This document shows positions 8,289 to 17,763 of a stretch of 64,000 bases of DNA, piece after piece. Below the pieces are notes generated by a model, which was not told the origin of the DNA, searched no databases, and worked only from the letters and a program-made list of their open reading frames with translations. The translations under genes were made by a program, and so were the position numbers. The stretch's first letter is position 1. Every line of letters begins with the position of its first letter. The stretch is from Caldilineaceae bacterium SB0661_bin_34 (GTDB lineage Bacteria > Chloroflexota > Anaerolineae > Caldilineales > Caldilineaceae), in NCBI GenBank assembly GCA_009841145.1, contig VXMJ01000019.1, forward strand, positions 37,053 through 101,052. Reading direction: 5' to 3'.

Positions 8289-9068
8289 ATGGCGCGTCCC
8301 CGTGTTCTGATCTTCCATTCGCCGGGCACAAACCGGGACGCCGAGACCTTGCGCGCCCTGGAACAAGCTGGTGCCGAGGCGGAGATTGTCCACGTGTGGG
8401 ATGTCCGCACAGGCACTGTCTCCCTGGCTGACTGTCGGGCGGTTGTCCTGCCTGGCGGTTTCGGATACGGTGACGCATTGGGTGCCGGTATCTTGCAGGC
8501 TCTTGACCTGACGACTTGGCTGCAGGACGCGGTCGGAACCTTTGTGGAACAGGGAGGACGGGTGCTGGGCATTTGCAACGGTTTCCAGACGCTTGTCAAG
8601 TCGGGCTTGCTGGATGGCGGATGCGAGCCCGTCAAGCCGGGGAACCGCGCCGTCACCCTGACCCACAATGAGCGCGGGCGTTTCGAATGTCGTTGGGTGC
8701 ATATGGCACCGGCAGCCGATTGTGCAGCCGACTGGCTGCAGGGACTGTCGATGCCGATTTTCTGTCCCGTGGCGCACGGCGAGGGCCGCTTCCTGACACG
8801 GGGTTCGGACACGCTGAACCATCTCGCGGTGCAAGGCCGGATCGCGCTGCGCTACGTGCATGCCGACGGCAGGGCCGCCGCAGGGAGCTATCCGCACAAC
8901 CCGAATGGATCAGTCGGCGACGTGGCAGGAATTTGCAGCCCGGATGGTCTGGTCGTGGGGTTCATGCCTCATCCGGAGGACCATCTTCTGCGCCGACACA
9001 GTCCCGTCCCGGTGCCTGTGGATGCGATGGGACTTCGTCTCTTTGAAGCCTTTGTGGAGGCTCTGTGA
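8289..9068 (+). CDS. purQ: phosphoribosylformylglycinamidine synthase, glutaminase subunit
   Basis: Class I glutamine amidotransferase that releases ammonia for PurL. The nucleophile is Cys96 in GRVLGICNGFQTL; the oxyanion region is LPGGFGYGD, and the His-Glu pair lies in GFMPHPEDHLL near the C-terminus. The start at ATG 8289 (MARPRVLIFHSPGTN) is preferred because GGAG lies 7 bases upstream, inside the end of purL; a GTG at 8274 is possible but overlaps purL further. It runs one base after the purL stop and overlaps purC by four bases (GTGA), so translation is probably coupled. At 259 residues it is slightly longer than the shortest PurQ proteins. Cytosolic complex with PurL. Confidence 0.95.
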   Translation: MARPRVLIFHSPGTNRDAETLRALEQAGAEAEIVHVWDVRTGTVSLADCRAVVLPGGFGYGDALGAGILQALDLTTWLQDAVGTFVEQGGRVLGICNGFQTLVKSGLLDGGCEPVKPGNRAVTLTHNERGRFECRWVHMAPAADCAADWLQGLSMPIFCPVAHGEGRFLTRGSDTLNHLAVQGRIALRYVHADGRAAAGSYPHNPNGSVGDVAGICSPDGLVVGFMPHPEDHLLRRHSPVPVPVDAMGLRLFEAFVEAL

Positions 9069-10036
9069 CACTGAACCGCGACCTCTTTGCGGAGGCCTGG
9101 CGCAATCCCTTCGCCGCGTTGCCACCTGTTGGGAAACATCTCTTGCCCGTCCATTCCGGGAAGGTGCGTGAGCTCTTCGCCTTGGGCCCGCGGTTGGTGC
9201 TGGTGACTACCGACCGCATCTCCGCCTTTGATCGGGTGCTGGGCGGGATACCTTTCAGGGGACAGGTTCTCAACCAGTTGACGGCCTTTTGGGCGGAAAT
9301 CCTGGCTGACATTGCGCCCACGGCGGTCATCGCCATACCGGATCCAAACATCATGGTGGCGCAGCGGCTCGAACCCGTGATGGTCGAGGTGGTCGTGCGC
9401 GGGTATATTACAGGTGTGACGCAGACATCGCTCTGGACCCGCTATGCCCGGGGAGAGCGCGTCCTCTACGGCCACCGTCTGCCCGACGGTCTGCAAAAGG
9501 ACGATCCGTTGCCGGAACCGCTGGTTACGCCCACCACCAAGGCGTTGGAAGGCCACGACGAACCCCTTCCGTCCGACGAGGTGGTTGCGCGCGGCCTGCT
9601 GGATGGTTCGGCCTGGACGCAGGTGCAGGAACTCGCACTGGACCTCTTTGCGCGCGGGCGGGAAGTCGCGGCCGAGGCGGGACTTGTGCTCGTGGACACG
9701 AAGTACGAGTTCGGCGTCGACGGGGAGGGCCGCATCCTGTTGATGGATGAATTCCACACTCCCGACAGCAGCCGGTACTGGCAAGCGGACGATCCGACGC
9801 GTGCCAACTGGGACAAGGAGTACGTGCGGAAGTGGTTGACCACGCACGGATTCGCGGGCGAGGGCGGGAGGCCGCCGGAGCTTCCGGAAGAGTTGGCGTA
9901 CCAGACAGCAAGCCGATACATCGAGGTGCTGGAACGGTTGACGGGACGACCCTTCGAACCAGGTGCCTACCCGGCGGCTGAGCGGGTCGTCGGCTGTCTG
10001 GAAACGCTGCGCGCGGACGGCATCAAGGCAACATAA
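9065..10036 (+). CDS. purC: SAICAR synthase
   Basis: Phosphoribosylaminoimidazole-succinocarboxamide synthase: joins aspartate to CAIR with ATP. The 323-residue length matches the longer form seen in yeast Ade1 and many bacteria rather than the 240-residue E. coli form. Recognisable blocks are [11 protein letters not shown] (nucleotide-binding loop), [39 protein letters not shown] and [14 protein letters not shown]. It starts at GTG 9065, sharing GTGA with the purQ stop. The next gene, purE, begins 17 bases downstream. Placing purC before purE-purK is unusual for pathway order but consistent with one cotranscribed unit. Confidence 0.95.
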   Translation: MTLNRDLFAEAWRNPFAALPPVGKHLLPVHSGKVRELFALGPRLVLVTTDRISAFDRVLGGIPFRGQVLNQLTAFWAEILADIAPTAVIAIPDPNIMVAQRLEPVMVEVVVRGYITGVTQTSLWTRYARGERVLYGHRLPDGLQKDDPLPEPLVTPTTKALEGHDEPLPSDEVVARGLLDGSAWTQVQELALDLFARGREVAAEAGLVLVDTKYEFGVDGEGRILLMDEFHTPDSSRYWQADDPTRANWDKEYVRKWLTTHGFAGEGGRPPELPEELAYQTASRYIEVLERLTGRPFEPGAYPAAERVVGCLETLRADGIKAT

Positions 10037-10053
10037 AGGCGGAGGCGACGAAC

Positions 10054-10572
10054 GTGGCGGTGGAACAGCCCCTGGTCGGGGTGATCATGGGCAGTACGTC
10101 GGATTGGGAAGGGTGCATGCGGCACGCAGCCGAGACGCTCCATCGCTTGGCCATTCCCTACGAGGCGCGTGTCGTGTCGGCACATCGCACACCGAATCTC
10201 ATGTGCGAGTATGCGGAAGCCGCGGAAGGTCGAGGCCTGCAGGTCATTGTCGCGGGTGCCGGCGGCGCCGCTCATCTGCCCGGCATGACAGCCGGCCACA
10301 CGCGGTTGCCGGTGATTGGCGTGCCCGTCCGGAGCAGTGCGCTTCAGGGGCTCGATTCGCTGCTCTCCATTGTGCAAATGCCCCGTGGGGTGCCGGTGGC
10401 GACCATGGCCATTGGCGCAGCGGGGGCCATGAATGCCGCGTTGCTGGCGGCGCGCATTCTGGCCCTCCGCGACGAGGCCCTTCGCGAACGGCTCGAAGCC
10501 TACACGGCCCGGCAGACGGACGACGTGCTGGCGGCCGAACTACCACCCCTGCCGCATCCAGAGGTTGGGTAG
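10054..10572 (+). CDS. purE: N5-carboxyaminoimidazole ribonucleotide mutase
   Basis: Class I PurE, which moves the carboxyl of N5-CAIR to give CAIR. Length (172 residues) is typical. Signatures are [12 protein letters not shown] near the N-terminus, SAHRTP in the middle and the glycine-rich [12 protein letters not shown] followed by [10 protein letters not shown], with [16 protein letters not shown] at the end. Start is GTG at 10054, with GGCGGAGG upstream as ribosome-binding site. purK follows five bases after the stop, the classic PurE-PurK pairing that confirms the bacterial two-step route through N5-CAIR rather than the class II PurE route of animals. Confidence 0.95.
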   Translation: MAVEQPLVGVIMGSTSDWEGCMRHAAETLHRLAIPYEARVVSAHRTPNLMCEYAEAAEGRGLQVIVAGAGGAAHLPGMTAGHTRLPVIGVPVRSSALQGLDSLLSIVQMPRGVPVATMAIGAAGAMNAALLAARILALRDEALRERLEAYTARQTDDVLAAELPPLPHPEVG

Positions 10573-10577
10573 ACCGC

Positions 10578-11804
10578 ATGGGGCTGAATGCCGCGCTGCC
10601 GCCGGGAGCCTGCATTGGGATCCTGGGCAGCGGTCAACTGGGCCGTATGTTCTGCCATGCGGCGCGGGAGCTGGGGTACCGCACCGCGGTGTTCAGCGAA
10701 GAGGCCGGTTCACCGGCGGGCCAGATAGCGGACCGTGAGTACGTTGGGCGGTTTGAATCGCCGGAGGACATGAGCGATTTCGCCGACGGTGTCCAGGTCG
10801 TCACCTACGAATTCGAAAACATACCGGTTGCGGCCCTGCGGGTTTGCCTTGACCATGGGGTGCAGGTCCGGCCCGGGCCGGATGCCTTGCACACCATACA
10901 GAGTCGCATCCGGGAGAAAACCCATCTGCAGCGGCACGGCGTGCCTGTCAGTCCCTTTGTAGCCCTGCACGCGGACGAGCCACCGTCGGCCGCACCGAAT
11001 CTGTCCTTTCCCTGCCTGCTGAAGACGGCGCGGTTCGGCTACGACGGGAAGGGCCAGGTACACGTGGCGTCTCCCGACGAGTTGCCGCGTGCCTGGCAGG
11101 AACTGGGGGGACAGGATGCGGTGCTCGAGAGTGTGGTCGACTTTGCCCACGAACTCTCTGTTGTCATGGCCCGTTCTCCCTCGGGCGATGAGGCAATCTA
11201 TCCGGTCGTCCTCAACCACCACCGCAACCTGATTTTGGACATCTCGGTCGCGCCGGCACCGATTCCAGCAGCCACAGCGCGGCGCGCTCAGGACCTGACC
11301 CGCGAGATTGCCGGCTCGCTCGATCTGGTTGGGCTCTTCTGCGTGGAGTACTTTCTGCTGGCGACGGGTGAACTGATGGTCAACGAGATCGCACCGCGCA
11401 CGCACAATTCGGGACACTGGACGATTGAGGGATGCGAGACCAGCCAGTTCGCACAACAGGTGCGTGCTGTCTGTGGCCTGCCGCTGGGGTCCGTGGCAAT
11501 GCGGGGCGGCAGCGCGATGGCCAATCTGCTCGGCGAGCTGTGGCCGGAACACGGGGATTTGCCCACGGGGCACGCCGCGTGGGGGCTTGATGCATTTCTG
11601 CACCTGTATGGCAAAGGGGAAGCCAGACCTGGACGCAAGATGGGGCATGTGACTGCCACAGCCATGTCCGCGCGGGCCGCCGCGCAACGAGTGGACGGGG
11701 TCCGTCAAGCCTTGGGCGGATGGCCCGCGGCTCCGGAATTCCTGGCGGCAGTGAGCGGGCCCCACCCAAATTCCGCGGGATCCGCGGAGGAGATGCAATC
11801 GTGA
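10578..11804 (+). CDS. purK: N5-carboxyaminoimidazole ribonucleotide synthase
   Basis: ATP-grasp enzyme that adds bicarbonate to AIR. The frame is open far upstream, but the true start is the ATG at 10578 (MGLNAALPPGACIG), directly before the diagnostic GILGSGQLGRMFCHAARELGY. ATP-grasp elements follow: CLLKTARFGYDGKGQ, then VLESVVDFAHELSVVMARS, and NEIAPRTHNSGHWTIEGC, which is strongly PurK-specific. About 408 residues, usual for the family. The gene lies five bases after purE and overlaps the GTG start of purF by four bases. Substrate handed on to PurE. Confidence 0.95.
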   Translation: MGLNAALPPGACIGILGSGQLGRMFCHAARELGYRTAVFSEEAGSPAGQIADREYVGRFESPEDMSDFADGVQVVTYEFENIPVAALRVCLDHGVQVRPGPDALHTIQSRIREKTHLQRHGVPVSPFVALHADEPPSAAPNLSFPCLLKTARFGYDGKGQVHVASPDELPRAWQELGGQDAVLESVVDFAHELSVVMARSPSGDEAIYPVVLNHHRNLILDISVAPAPIPAATARRAQDLTREIAGSLDLVGLFCVEYFLLATGELMVNEIAPRTHNSGHWTIEGCETSQFAQQVRAVCGLPLGSVAMRGGSAMANLLGELWPEHGDLPTGHAAWGLDAFLHLYGKGEARPGRKMGHVTATAMSARAAAQRVDGVRQALGGWPAAPEFLAAVSGPHPNSAGSAEEMQS

Positions 11805-13237
11805 TCGATGGCTTGCCCATGGATTCGCCCCGCGAAGCCTGCGGGGTTTTCGGCATTGCCGCGGCCGACATGGACGTGGCCAAGGCAACGTTCTATGCCC
11901 TCTATGCACTGCAACACAGGGGACAGGAATCGGCCGGGATCGCGGTGTCGGACGGTCGGCGGCTCGCTGTGCGCAAGGGAATGGGTCTGGTCTCGCAAAT
12001 CTTCGACGAGGAAAACCTGCAAGGGTTGTCCGGCATGATGGCGATTGGCCACAACCGGTACTCGACGAAAGGCTCCTCGAGTCTTCCCAATACGCAGCCG
12101 TTCACCCTTGAGACCTTTGCCGGTCCCCTTGCCATCGGTCACAATGGCAACCTGATCAATGCCGGGGAGTTGCGCACCGCACTCCTGGAGGAAGGGGCTG
12201 GATTCAACACGGCCACGGACAGCGAGGTCATCCTCATGTCCCTGGCCCGCCGGGCGCGACTGTCGTGGATGGAGAACTTCCGGTTGCTGATGGAGGAGGC
12301 CGAAGGCGCCTACACGCTAGTGGTTCTCACGCAGGATGGAATCTTCGGCGTCCGCGACCCATGGGGATTGCGGCCCCTGGCCCTGGGGCGACGGGGCGAT
12401 TCCTACATGCTGGCCTCCGAGAGTTGCGCGTTCGCCCCGGTTGGAGCCTCCCTAGTTTGTGAGATTGCGCCCGGCCAAGTGGTGCGGATCCGGCCCGGCG
12501 GCTATGAGATCGAACAGGTGGTGCCGCCGCAGCGGCAGGCCTTCTGCACCTTTGAGGAAATCTACTTCGCCCGTCCCGACAGCGTCTTCGCGGACCGGCT
12601 GGTGCACCAGTCCCGCCAGGCGCTGGGGCGGCAACTGGCGCTGGAGGCTCCGGCGGACGCGGACTGGGTGATGAGCGTGCCCGATTCCGGGACGCCTCAC
12701 GCCATCGGTTACGCGCGGGAGAGCGGCATTCCCTACACGGAGGGATTGACCAAGTCGCGCTACATCGGCCGTACCTTCATCCAGCCCAGTGACGAACTGC
12801 GTCGTACCGGGATTGCCATGAAGTTCAATCCGCTTGGGGACAACCTGACGGGCCAACGCGTGGTTCTGGTCGACGATTCGATCGTACGCGGCAACACGGC
12901 AGGGCCGCTAGTGGCCTTGCTTCGGAACGGGGGGGCCGCCGAGGTGCACCTGCGCGTCGCCTGTCCGCCCATTCTGCATCCCTGTTTCATGGGCGTGGAC
13001 ATGGCGAGCCGGGAGGAACTGATCGCAGCCCAGCACGACTTTGAGGGAATTCGGAGACAGGTGGGCGCGGACTCGCTGGCGTACCTCTCCTTGGAGGGCA
13101 TGCGCACTGCCCTATCCGGCACCGCCGACCACGAGTACTGCGATGCCTGCTTCACCGGCACGTATCCGTTCGAGTCCCTAACCGCCGAATCGATCGAAGG
13201 CGAGATTAAGTTGGAACTGGCGTCGGTGTTTGCGTAG
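11801..13237 (+). CDS. purF: amidophosphoribosyltransferase
   Basis: First committed step: PRPP plus glutamine to phosphoribosylamine. From GTG 11801 (CGGAGGAG ribosome-binding site 8 bases upstream, overlapping the purK stop) the protein has a 13-residue leader, MIDGLPMDSPREA, then Cys14 in CGVFGI. This fits a PurF whose propeptide is cleaved to expose an N-terminal Cys nucleophile. The glutaminase domain has YALQHRGQESAGI and GHNRYST; the PRPP loop is VVLVDDSIVRGNTAGP. Cysteines in QAFCTFEEIYFARPDS, HPCFMG and YCDACFTG fall where the B. subtilis type holds its 4Fe-4S cluster. So this is the propeptide and iron-sulfur type. A 195-base gap separates it from purD. Confidence 0.95.
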   Translation: MIDGLPMDSPREACGVFGIAAADMDVAKATFYALYALQHRGQESAGIAVSDGRRLAVRKGMGLVSQIFDEENLQGLSGMMAIGHNRYSTKGSSSLPNTQPFTLETFAGPLAIGHNGNLINAGELRTALLEEGAGFNTATDSEVILMSLARRARLSWMENFRLLMEEAEGAYTLVVLTQDGIFGVRDPWGLRPLALGRRGDSYMLASESCAFAPVGASLVCEIAPGQVVRIRPGGYEIEQVVPPQRQAFCTFEEIYFARPDSVFADRLVHQSRQALGRQLALEAPADADWVMSVPDSGTPHAIGYARESGIPYTEGLTKSRYIGRTFIQPSDELRRTGIAMKFNPLGDNLTGQRVVLVDDSIVRGNTAGPLVALLRNGGAAEVHLRVACPPILHPCFMGVDMASREELIAAQHDFEGIRRQVGADSLAYLSLEGMRTALSGTADHEYCDACFTGTYPFESLTAESIEGEIKLELASVFA

Positions 13238-13432
13238 GACGCTGTTAACGCGGTTGCTCTGATCACGCCCATACGACTCCCTGTTCCAAGTGTCTGTCCG
13301 TGTTAGAGTCCCAATTGGACACTCCCCATTGCAAAAATCTTCGGAACACGGCAGTGTGGCTGGCGGTGACCTGCGTCCCTTCTTCGACTGCTGCGGACGC
13401 CAAGGCGGCCAACAACCGAAAGTGATTACGAC

Positions 13433-14704
13433 ATGCAGGTTCTCGTAGTCGGTTCCGGTGCCCGCGAGCACGCGTTGGCTTGGTCACTCTCCCGGAGCCG
13501 GGATATCACGTCCATCCTGATCGCGCCCGGCAACGGCGGCGTCCGTTATCTACCCTCCGCGCACAGAGTTCCTATTGATACGACCGATGTAACAGGGTTG
13601 GTAGCCTGCGCGCGGCAAGAGGCTGTGGACCTGGTGGTGGTCGGCCCGGAATCGGCATTGGCAGCGGGCCTGGTCGACGCACTGGCTGCCGAGGGGGTTC
13701 CGGTCTTTGGCCCGAACCGGCTGGCTGCACGCCTTGAGACCTCCAAGGTGTTTGCCAAGGACTTCATGCAGCACCACGGCATCCCAACCGCGGAGTATCA
13801 ACAACACGTTGACTTCGAACTCGCGCTCTCCTACTGCGAACGGCTCCGCTACAACGTCGCGCTCAAGGCGGACGGGTTGGCTGCCGGCAAAGGGGTAATC
13901 CTGCCTCGCACGGGAGCAGAAACCTTCGGTGCCTTGGAACAGCTCCGGGGCTCCGGTCTCTGGCAGGTGAACCAACCGCTGGTGATCGAGGAAAGGTTGG
14001 ATGGGTGGGAGGCGTCCGTGTTTGCCCTGGCCGACGGCAAAGACTATCGAATCTTCGCCCACGCCCAGGACTACAAGCGAGCCTACGACGGGGACGAGGG
14101 TCCCAATACCGGCGGTATGGGTGCCGTATCCCCCTCACCGCTGACCGAGGCCGAGTTGTCCGCTGTCGAGGAAAAGGTGGTGGCGCCCACCTTCGCAGGA
14201 TTGGCCCGCGACGGTATGTCCTACGTTGGGGTTCTCTTCTTCGGCCTAATGATGACCAGTAGGGGTCCCATGCTGCTGGAGTACAACGCACGGTTCGGTG
14301 ATCCCGAGACACAAGTGATGCTGCCCCGCCTTCGCGGCGGCATCGCCGAAGCCGTGCGCGCCTGCACCGAGGAACGGCTGTCGGAGGTCGAGTTCGATTG
14401 GGATCCGCGTCCCGCGGTCGGTGTTGTCATGGCGTCGGGTGGCTATCCAAACCAGTACGGGATCGGGCATCGGATCACGGGTTTGGATGCCGAGGGGAGT
14501 AGCGACACCTTCGTTTTCCTGGCCGGCGCCGAAGAAACACCGGATGAGGATGTGGTTACTGACGGAGGGCGTGTACTGACCGCGGTGGGTTTGGGCGCGG
14601 ATTTGGCCTCGGCGCGGGTTGCCGCCTATGGTCGCGTGAAGACACTGGGTTTCGAGAAGGCCGAGTACCGGTCCGACATCGGCTTGGAGGCCACACGGCG
14701 ATGA
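13433..14704 (+). CDS. purD: phosphoribosylamine-glycine ligase
   Basis: GAR synthetase, the second purine step, an ATP-grasp ligase of 423 residues. Diagnostic stretches are MQVLVVGSGAREHALAWSL at the start, NVALKADGLAAGKGV in the ATP-grasp, ARFGDPETQVMLPRL near the active site and FLAGAEE plus GRVLTAVGLGADL in the C-terminal lobe. It is the only gene in the purine run with a sizeable gap (195 bases) before it, so a secondary promoter there is possible, though none was clearly recognised. Its stop overlaps the purM start (ATGA at 14701-14704), implying coupled translation. Confidence 0.95.
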   Translation: MQVLVVGSGAREHALAWSLSRSRDITSILIAPGNGGVRYLPSAHRVPIDTTDVTGLVACARQEAVDLVVVGPESALAAGLVDALAAEGVPVFGPNRLAARLETSKVFAKDFMQHHGIPTAEYQQHVDFELALSYCERLRYNVALKADGLAAGKGVILPRTGAETFGALEQLRGSGLWQVNQPLVIEERLDGWEASVFALADGKDYRIFAHAQDYKRAYDGDEGPNTGGMGAVSPSPLTEAELSAVEEKVVAPTFAGLARDGMSYVGVLFFGLMMTSRGPMLLEYNARFGDPETQVMLPRLRGGIAEAVRACTEERLSEVEFDWDPRPAVGVVMASGGYPNQYGIGHRITGLDAEGSSDTFVFLAGAEETPDEDVVTDGGRVLTAVGLGADLASARVAAYGRVKTLGFEKAEYRSDIGLEATRR

Positions 14705-15687
14705 CCGGCGCCCGGTACAGAAAAGCAGGGGTGGACATCGAGGCCGGCGAGGCGGCGGTGGGTCTGTTGCGCACCGGAACGGGGCTTGACACAAATGCCT
14801 TCGCCCAAGGCGTGGCCGCGGATGATGCCGACCCGTCGGTACGTACGCTGGCGACCACCGACGGGGTGGGAACCAAGACCCTGCTGGCCACGTCCCTGGG
14901 CCGGCTGGATGGTCTGGGCGCGGACTTGGTCAACCACTGTGTCAACGACCTTCTCGCCGCCGGTGGCCGGCCTCGCATGTTCCTGGACTACATCGGCATG
15001 CACCGGACAGATCCGGAGACGGTGGCAATGCTGGTCCATGGAATGCGGCGGGCTTGTGTGGAGAGTGGCTGCGAACTGGTGGGTGGCGAGACCGCGGAAA
15101 TGCCGGATGTCTACCGTCCCGGTACTTTCGAACTCGTGGGCACGCTGATTGGGACCGTCCATGCCGACGATGCTCTGCCCAGACGCGACCGAATGAAGTC
15201 CGGGAACCTCCTGGTGGGGCTGACGAGCAGTGGCCCACACACGAACGGTTACACCCTGATCCGGTCGGTCATGGAGGATCGGGATCTGAACCTGTCCGTG
15301 GAACCGGGCGGCGCAAGCTGGGCGGACACCTTGCTGGCTCCGCACCGCTCCTATGCCGCGCATGCAGCCGCACTCCGGGCCGAGGGGTTGGCGCCGGCAG
15401 GCATCGCCCATATCACGGGCGGCGGTTTCCAGGGCAACGTCGGACGCCTGTTGCCCGACGGTGTGGGTGCCGTGGTTGACACGGCCGCCTGGCATCCCCC
15501 GGCTGTTTTCCGTCAACTGGTCGAGTGGAGCGGAATGTTGCGCGACGAGGCGTACCGCGTGTTCAACATGGGCATTGGCCTGGTGCTGGTGCTGCCGCCG
15601 GATCAGGCCCGGTCAGCCGTGGACTTGCTGGGCGATGCCTGCATTATGGGACGGCTCGAACCGGGTTCGGGAGTCCGATTGGAATGA
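14701..15687 (+). CDS. purM: phosphoribosylformylglycinamidine cyclo-ligase (AIR synthase)
   Basis: Closes the imidazole ring: FGAM plus ATP to AIR. At 328 residues it is normal length. The N-terminus contains YRKAGVDIEAGEAAV, followed by TTDGVGTKTLLA, VNHCVNDLLAAGGRP, GGETAEMPDVYRPGTFELVGT and LTSSGPHTNGYTLIRSV, all conserved PurM elements; HITGGGFQGNVGRLLPDG and FNMGIGLVLVLP complete the C-terminal half. It overlaps purD by four bases and lies four bases before purN. The cut gene at the left end of the window is a distant paralogue with a different motif set. Confidence 0.95.
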   Translation: MTGARYRKAGVDIEAGEAAVGLLRTGTGLDTNAFAQGVAADDADPSVRTLATTDGVGTKTLLATSLGRLDGLGADLVNHCVNDLLAAGGRPRMFLDYIGMHRTDPETVAMLVHGMRRACVESGCELVGGETAEMPDVYRPGTFELVGTLIGTVHADDALPRRDRMKSGNLLVGLTSSGPHTNGYTLIRSVMEDRDLNLSVEPGGASWADTLLAPHRSYAAHAAALRAEGLAPAGIAHITGGGFQGNVGRLLPDGVGAVVDTAAWHPPAVFRQLVEWSGMLRDEAYRVFNMGIGLVLVLPPDQARSAVDLLGDACIMGRLEPGSGVRLE

Positions 15688-15691
15688 GCGT

Positions 15692-16342
15692 GTGTCCAAG
15701 GTCAAGCGGTTAACGGTTCTGATTTCGGGGGACGGCTCCAATCTGGAGGCGCTGATCGAGGCGTGTGGCACCAATCGGCTGCAGGCGGAAGTGGGTCTTG
15801 TCATTTCCAGCAAGGCAGCGGCTTTCGGTTTGGAACGCGCCCGTCGGCATGGGATCCCCGTCAAGGTCCTTTCCTGGTCCCAACACCGAGCCTGCGGTGG
15901 GTCGCGGTCCGCCTATGACCAACAACTGGCGCGCTGTGTGGCGGCTTCGCATCCCGACCTGATTGTGCTTGCGGGATGGATGCGGATTCTGACTCGTTCC
16001 TTTCTGGATCGGTTTCCCGGGAAGGTGGTCAACCTTCATCCGGCACTTCCCGGAGCATTTCCGGGGCTGCACGCCATTGAACGGGCCTATACGGCCTGGC
16101 GGGAGGGGACGATCCGGGAAACCGGTGCGATGGTGCACTGGGTGCCGGACGAAGGGGTGGACACCGGTCCTGTCATCCGCGTTGTTCGGGTACCGCTCCA
16201 CGAAGGGGAAACCCTGGAGGACCTGACGAAACGGATACATGCCGCCGAACACGGACTGCTGGTGCAGGCGATTGCCGCTGCGTTGGCAGGCGAGGCCGAA
16301 TCACTCGGACCATCCACTGCCAAAGCCCGCGTGCATCACTGA
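15692..16342 (+). CDS. purN: phosphoribosylglycinamide formyltransferase
   Basis: GAR transformylase using 10-formyltetrahydrofolate. The reading frame is open upstream inside purM, but translation most likely starts at GTG 15692, four bases after the purM stop. The formyl-transfer residues are in place: Asn114 and His116 in VVNLHPALPGAFPG and Asp157 in DEGVDTGPVI. The N-terminal nucleotide-binding loop is ISGDGSNLEALIEAC. Length, 216 residues, is typical. The ribosome-binding site is weak, in keeping with translational coupling. It is the last gene of the purine run; a hairpin with a T-run follows the stop. Confidence 0.92.
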   Translation: MSKVKRLTVLISGDGSNLEALIEACGTNRLQAEVGLVISSKAAAFGLERARRHGIPVKVLSWSQHRACGGSRSAYDQQLARCVAASHPDLIVLAGWMRILTRSFLDRFPGKVVNLHPALPGAFPGLHAIERAYTAWREGTIRETGAMVHWVPDEGVDTGPVIRVVRVPLHEGETLEDLTKRIHAAEHGLLVQAIAAALAGEAESLGPSTAKARVHH

Positions 16343-16345
16343 CCG

Positions 16346-16378
16346 AGGCTGCCGGGCGGCGTGAATCCAGGCCTTTTT
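16346..16378 (+). terminator. probable terminator after purN
   Basis: AGGCTG at 16346 can pair with CAGGCCT ending near 16373 (one bulge), with an inner CCG/CGG pair, followed by TTTTT. It lies four bases after the purN stop and faces the convergent mltG gene, so it probably ends the purine transcript. Confidence 0.5.
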
Positions 16379-16445
16379 GCTTGTATTCCGACGGACTATT
16401 CCGCGGCAGGCCTGCAGCCGGTCGCAACGGCCGGTCTCCCCAATG

Positions 16446-17747
16446 TCACCGGCCGTAGCGGAGGGTATTCTGCTGGTGTTCGGCATACGTGGCGGCAAAC
16501 ACGTGCGCGCCGTCGACCCCGGTGGTGTGGAAGAAGCAATAGACGCTGCTGGCCGGACTGCGCACCGCGTCCAGCGAGCTGAGGCCGGGGTTGGAAATGG
16601 GGGCGGGGGGCAGGCCCTGGTTCTGGAACGTGTTGTACGGCGACTGCACGCGATCGTAATCGTCCAGCGTGATGGAAGGCCACCAACCGTCGGCGGCGTT
16701 GCCGAGGGGATACTGGACTGTTGGATCCGATTCCAGAAAGGGGCCGCGGACCTCGTCCCGGCAGAGTCCCGAGAGGCGGTTGAGATACACGCTGGCAATC
16801 AAGGGCCTTTCCTCGGCCACAACGGCTTCCCGTTCGACAATGCTGGCCAGGGTCACGATTTCCCGGGGCGTCAGGGCCGGTTCGGCGGTCAGGCCCCGCT
16901 CTCCCAGCCTGCGGTCGAAGTTGTCCAGGAATTTGGCCACGACCGTTTCAACGCGATCGGCGTTCACGGGGAAGCGGTAGGTGTCGGGAAACAGATAGCC
17001 CTCGAGGGTGGCATCGGTCGGCAGGTCGGCCAGGAAGTCGTAGTCGTCGAATATTTCCATGGACCTGGGGTCCCGCACGGCATCCAGGAATTCGCGGGCG
17101 GGGATGATGTAGTTGGCCTCAAGCACCTCGGCGAATTCCTCCATGCGCATGCCTTCCAGCAACGTCACCAGTTCCTCTTCGTAGCTGGGCGCGTTGAGAG
17201 CCTCCGCCAGTTCGGGGATGGTCATGGTTTCCGACAGCATGTAGTTGCCGGCTTCCAGATAGCGGTCGAGGAACTGGACCCGCAGGTAGAGATTGAACAG
17301 TTCGGCATCTGTCACAAACCCTTCGTTCTCCAGGCGGTAGGCGATGTACAGGGCCGGCTCGCCTAGGCCGATTTCGAACGGCCGTGGCCGGGGGTCGCCG
17401 CCGGGGGGGACCAACAGGCGATCCGCCTGCAGCTCAAGGCTGAGGGAAAGGATCCAGTGTTCGATGTTGTCCGGGGTCAAGGCCGAGGCGGCCTGGTGGA
17501 TATCCAGCAGCGTTCGGCTTGGCAGGTCCGAGTTCGCCGCCTGCCGATCCAGGTGGGTCAGCGCCACGCCGCGGCTCCACAGAAGCAACACGCCTAGGCC
17601 TGCGAGCACCGCGGCCCTGAGTAACCATCGCCAGATTTGAGTGCCGGGATGGAGGGAATGGCCCCAACGCGATGCCTTGCGGGCGCGCTCCGTGTATTGA
17701 CGGTTGCGGTCGCGCATGTGTCGGCGTTGCCGGGTGGTGCCGAACAT
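16446..17747 (-). CDS. mltG: endolytic murein transglycosylase MltG
   Basis: Cleaves nascent glycan strands at the membrane and so sets glycan length. With the ATG complementary to 17745-17747 it has 433 residues: a basic N-terminal tail, one membrane span at about 38-57 (LLRAAVLAGLGVLLLW), a LysM-like or linker region, then the YceG domain with EGYLFPDTYRF (249-259) and VTLASIVEREA, where the catalytic Glu sits (about residue 305). It ends with CFFHTTGVDGAHVFAATYAEH. A GTG start at 17789 would overlap ruvX by 26 bases; the ATG avoids this. It is the last gene of the alaS - baseplate-J-like - ruvX - mltG run. ruvX-mltG adjacency is common. Confidence 0.92.
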   Translation of the reverse strand: MFGTTRQRRHMRDRNRQYTERARKASRWGHSLHPGTQIWRWLLRAAVLAGLGVLLLWSRGVALTHLDRQAANSDLPSRTLLDIHQAASALTPDNIEHWILSLSLELQADRLLVPPGGDPRPRPFEIGLGEPALYIAYRLENEGFVTDAELFNLYLRVQFLDRYLEAGNYMLSETMTIPELAEALNAPSYEEELVTLLEGMRMEEFAEVLEANYIIPAREFLDAVRDPRSMEIFDDYDFLADLPTDATLEGYLFPDTYRFPVNADRVETVVAKFLDNFDRRLGERGLTAEPALTPREIVTLASIVEREAVVAEERPLIASVYLNRLSGLCRDEVRGPFLESDPTVQYPLGNAADGWWPSITLDDYDRVQSPYNTFQNQGLPPAPISNPGLSSLDAVRSPASSVYCFFHTTGVDGAHVFAATYAEHQQNTLRYGR

Positions 17748-17763
17748 CGGTTCCGGGTCCAGT

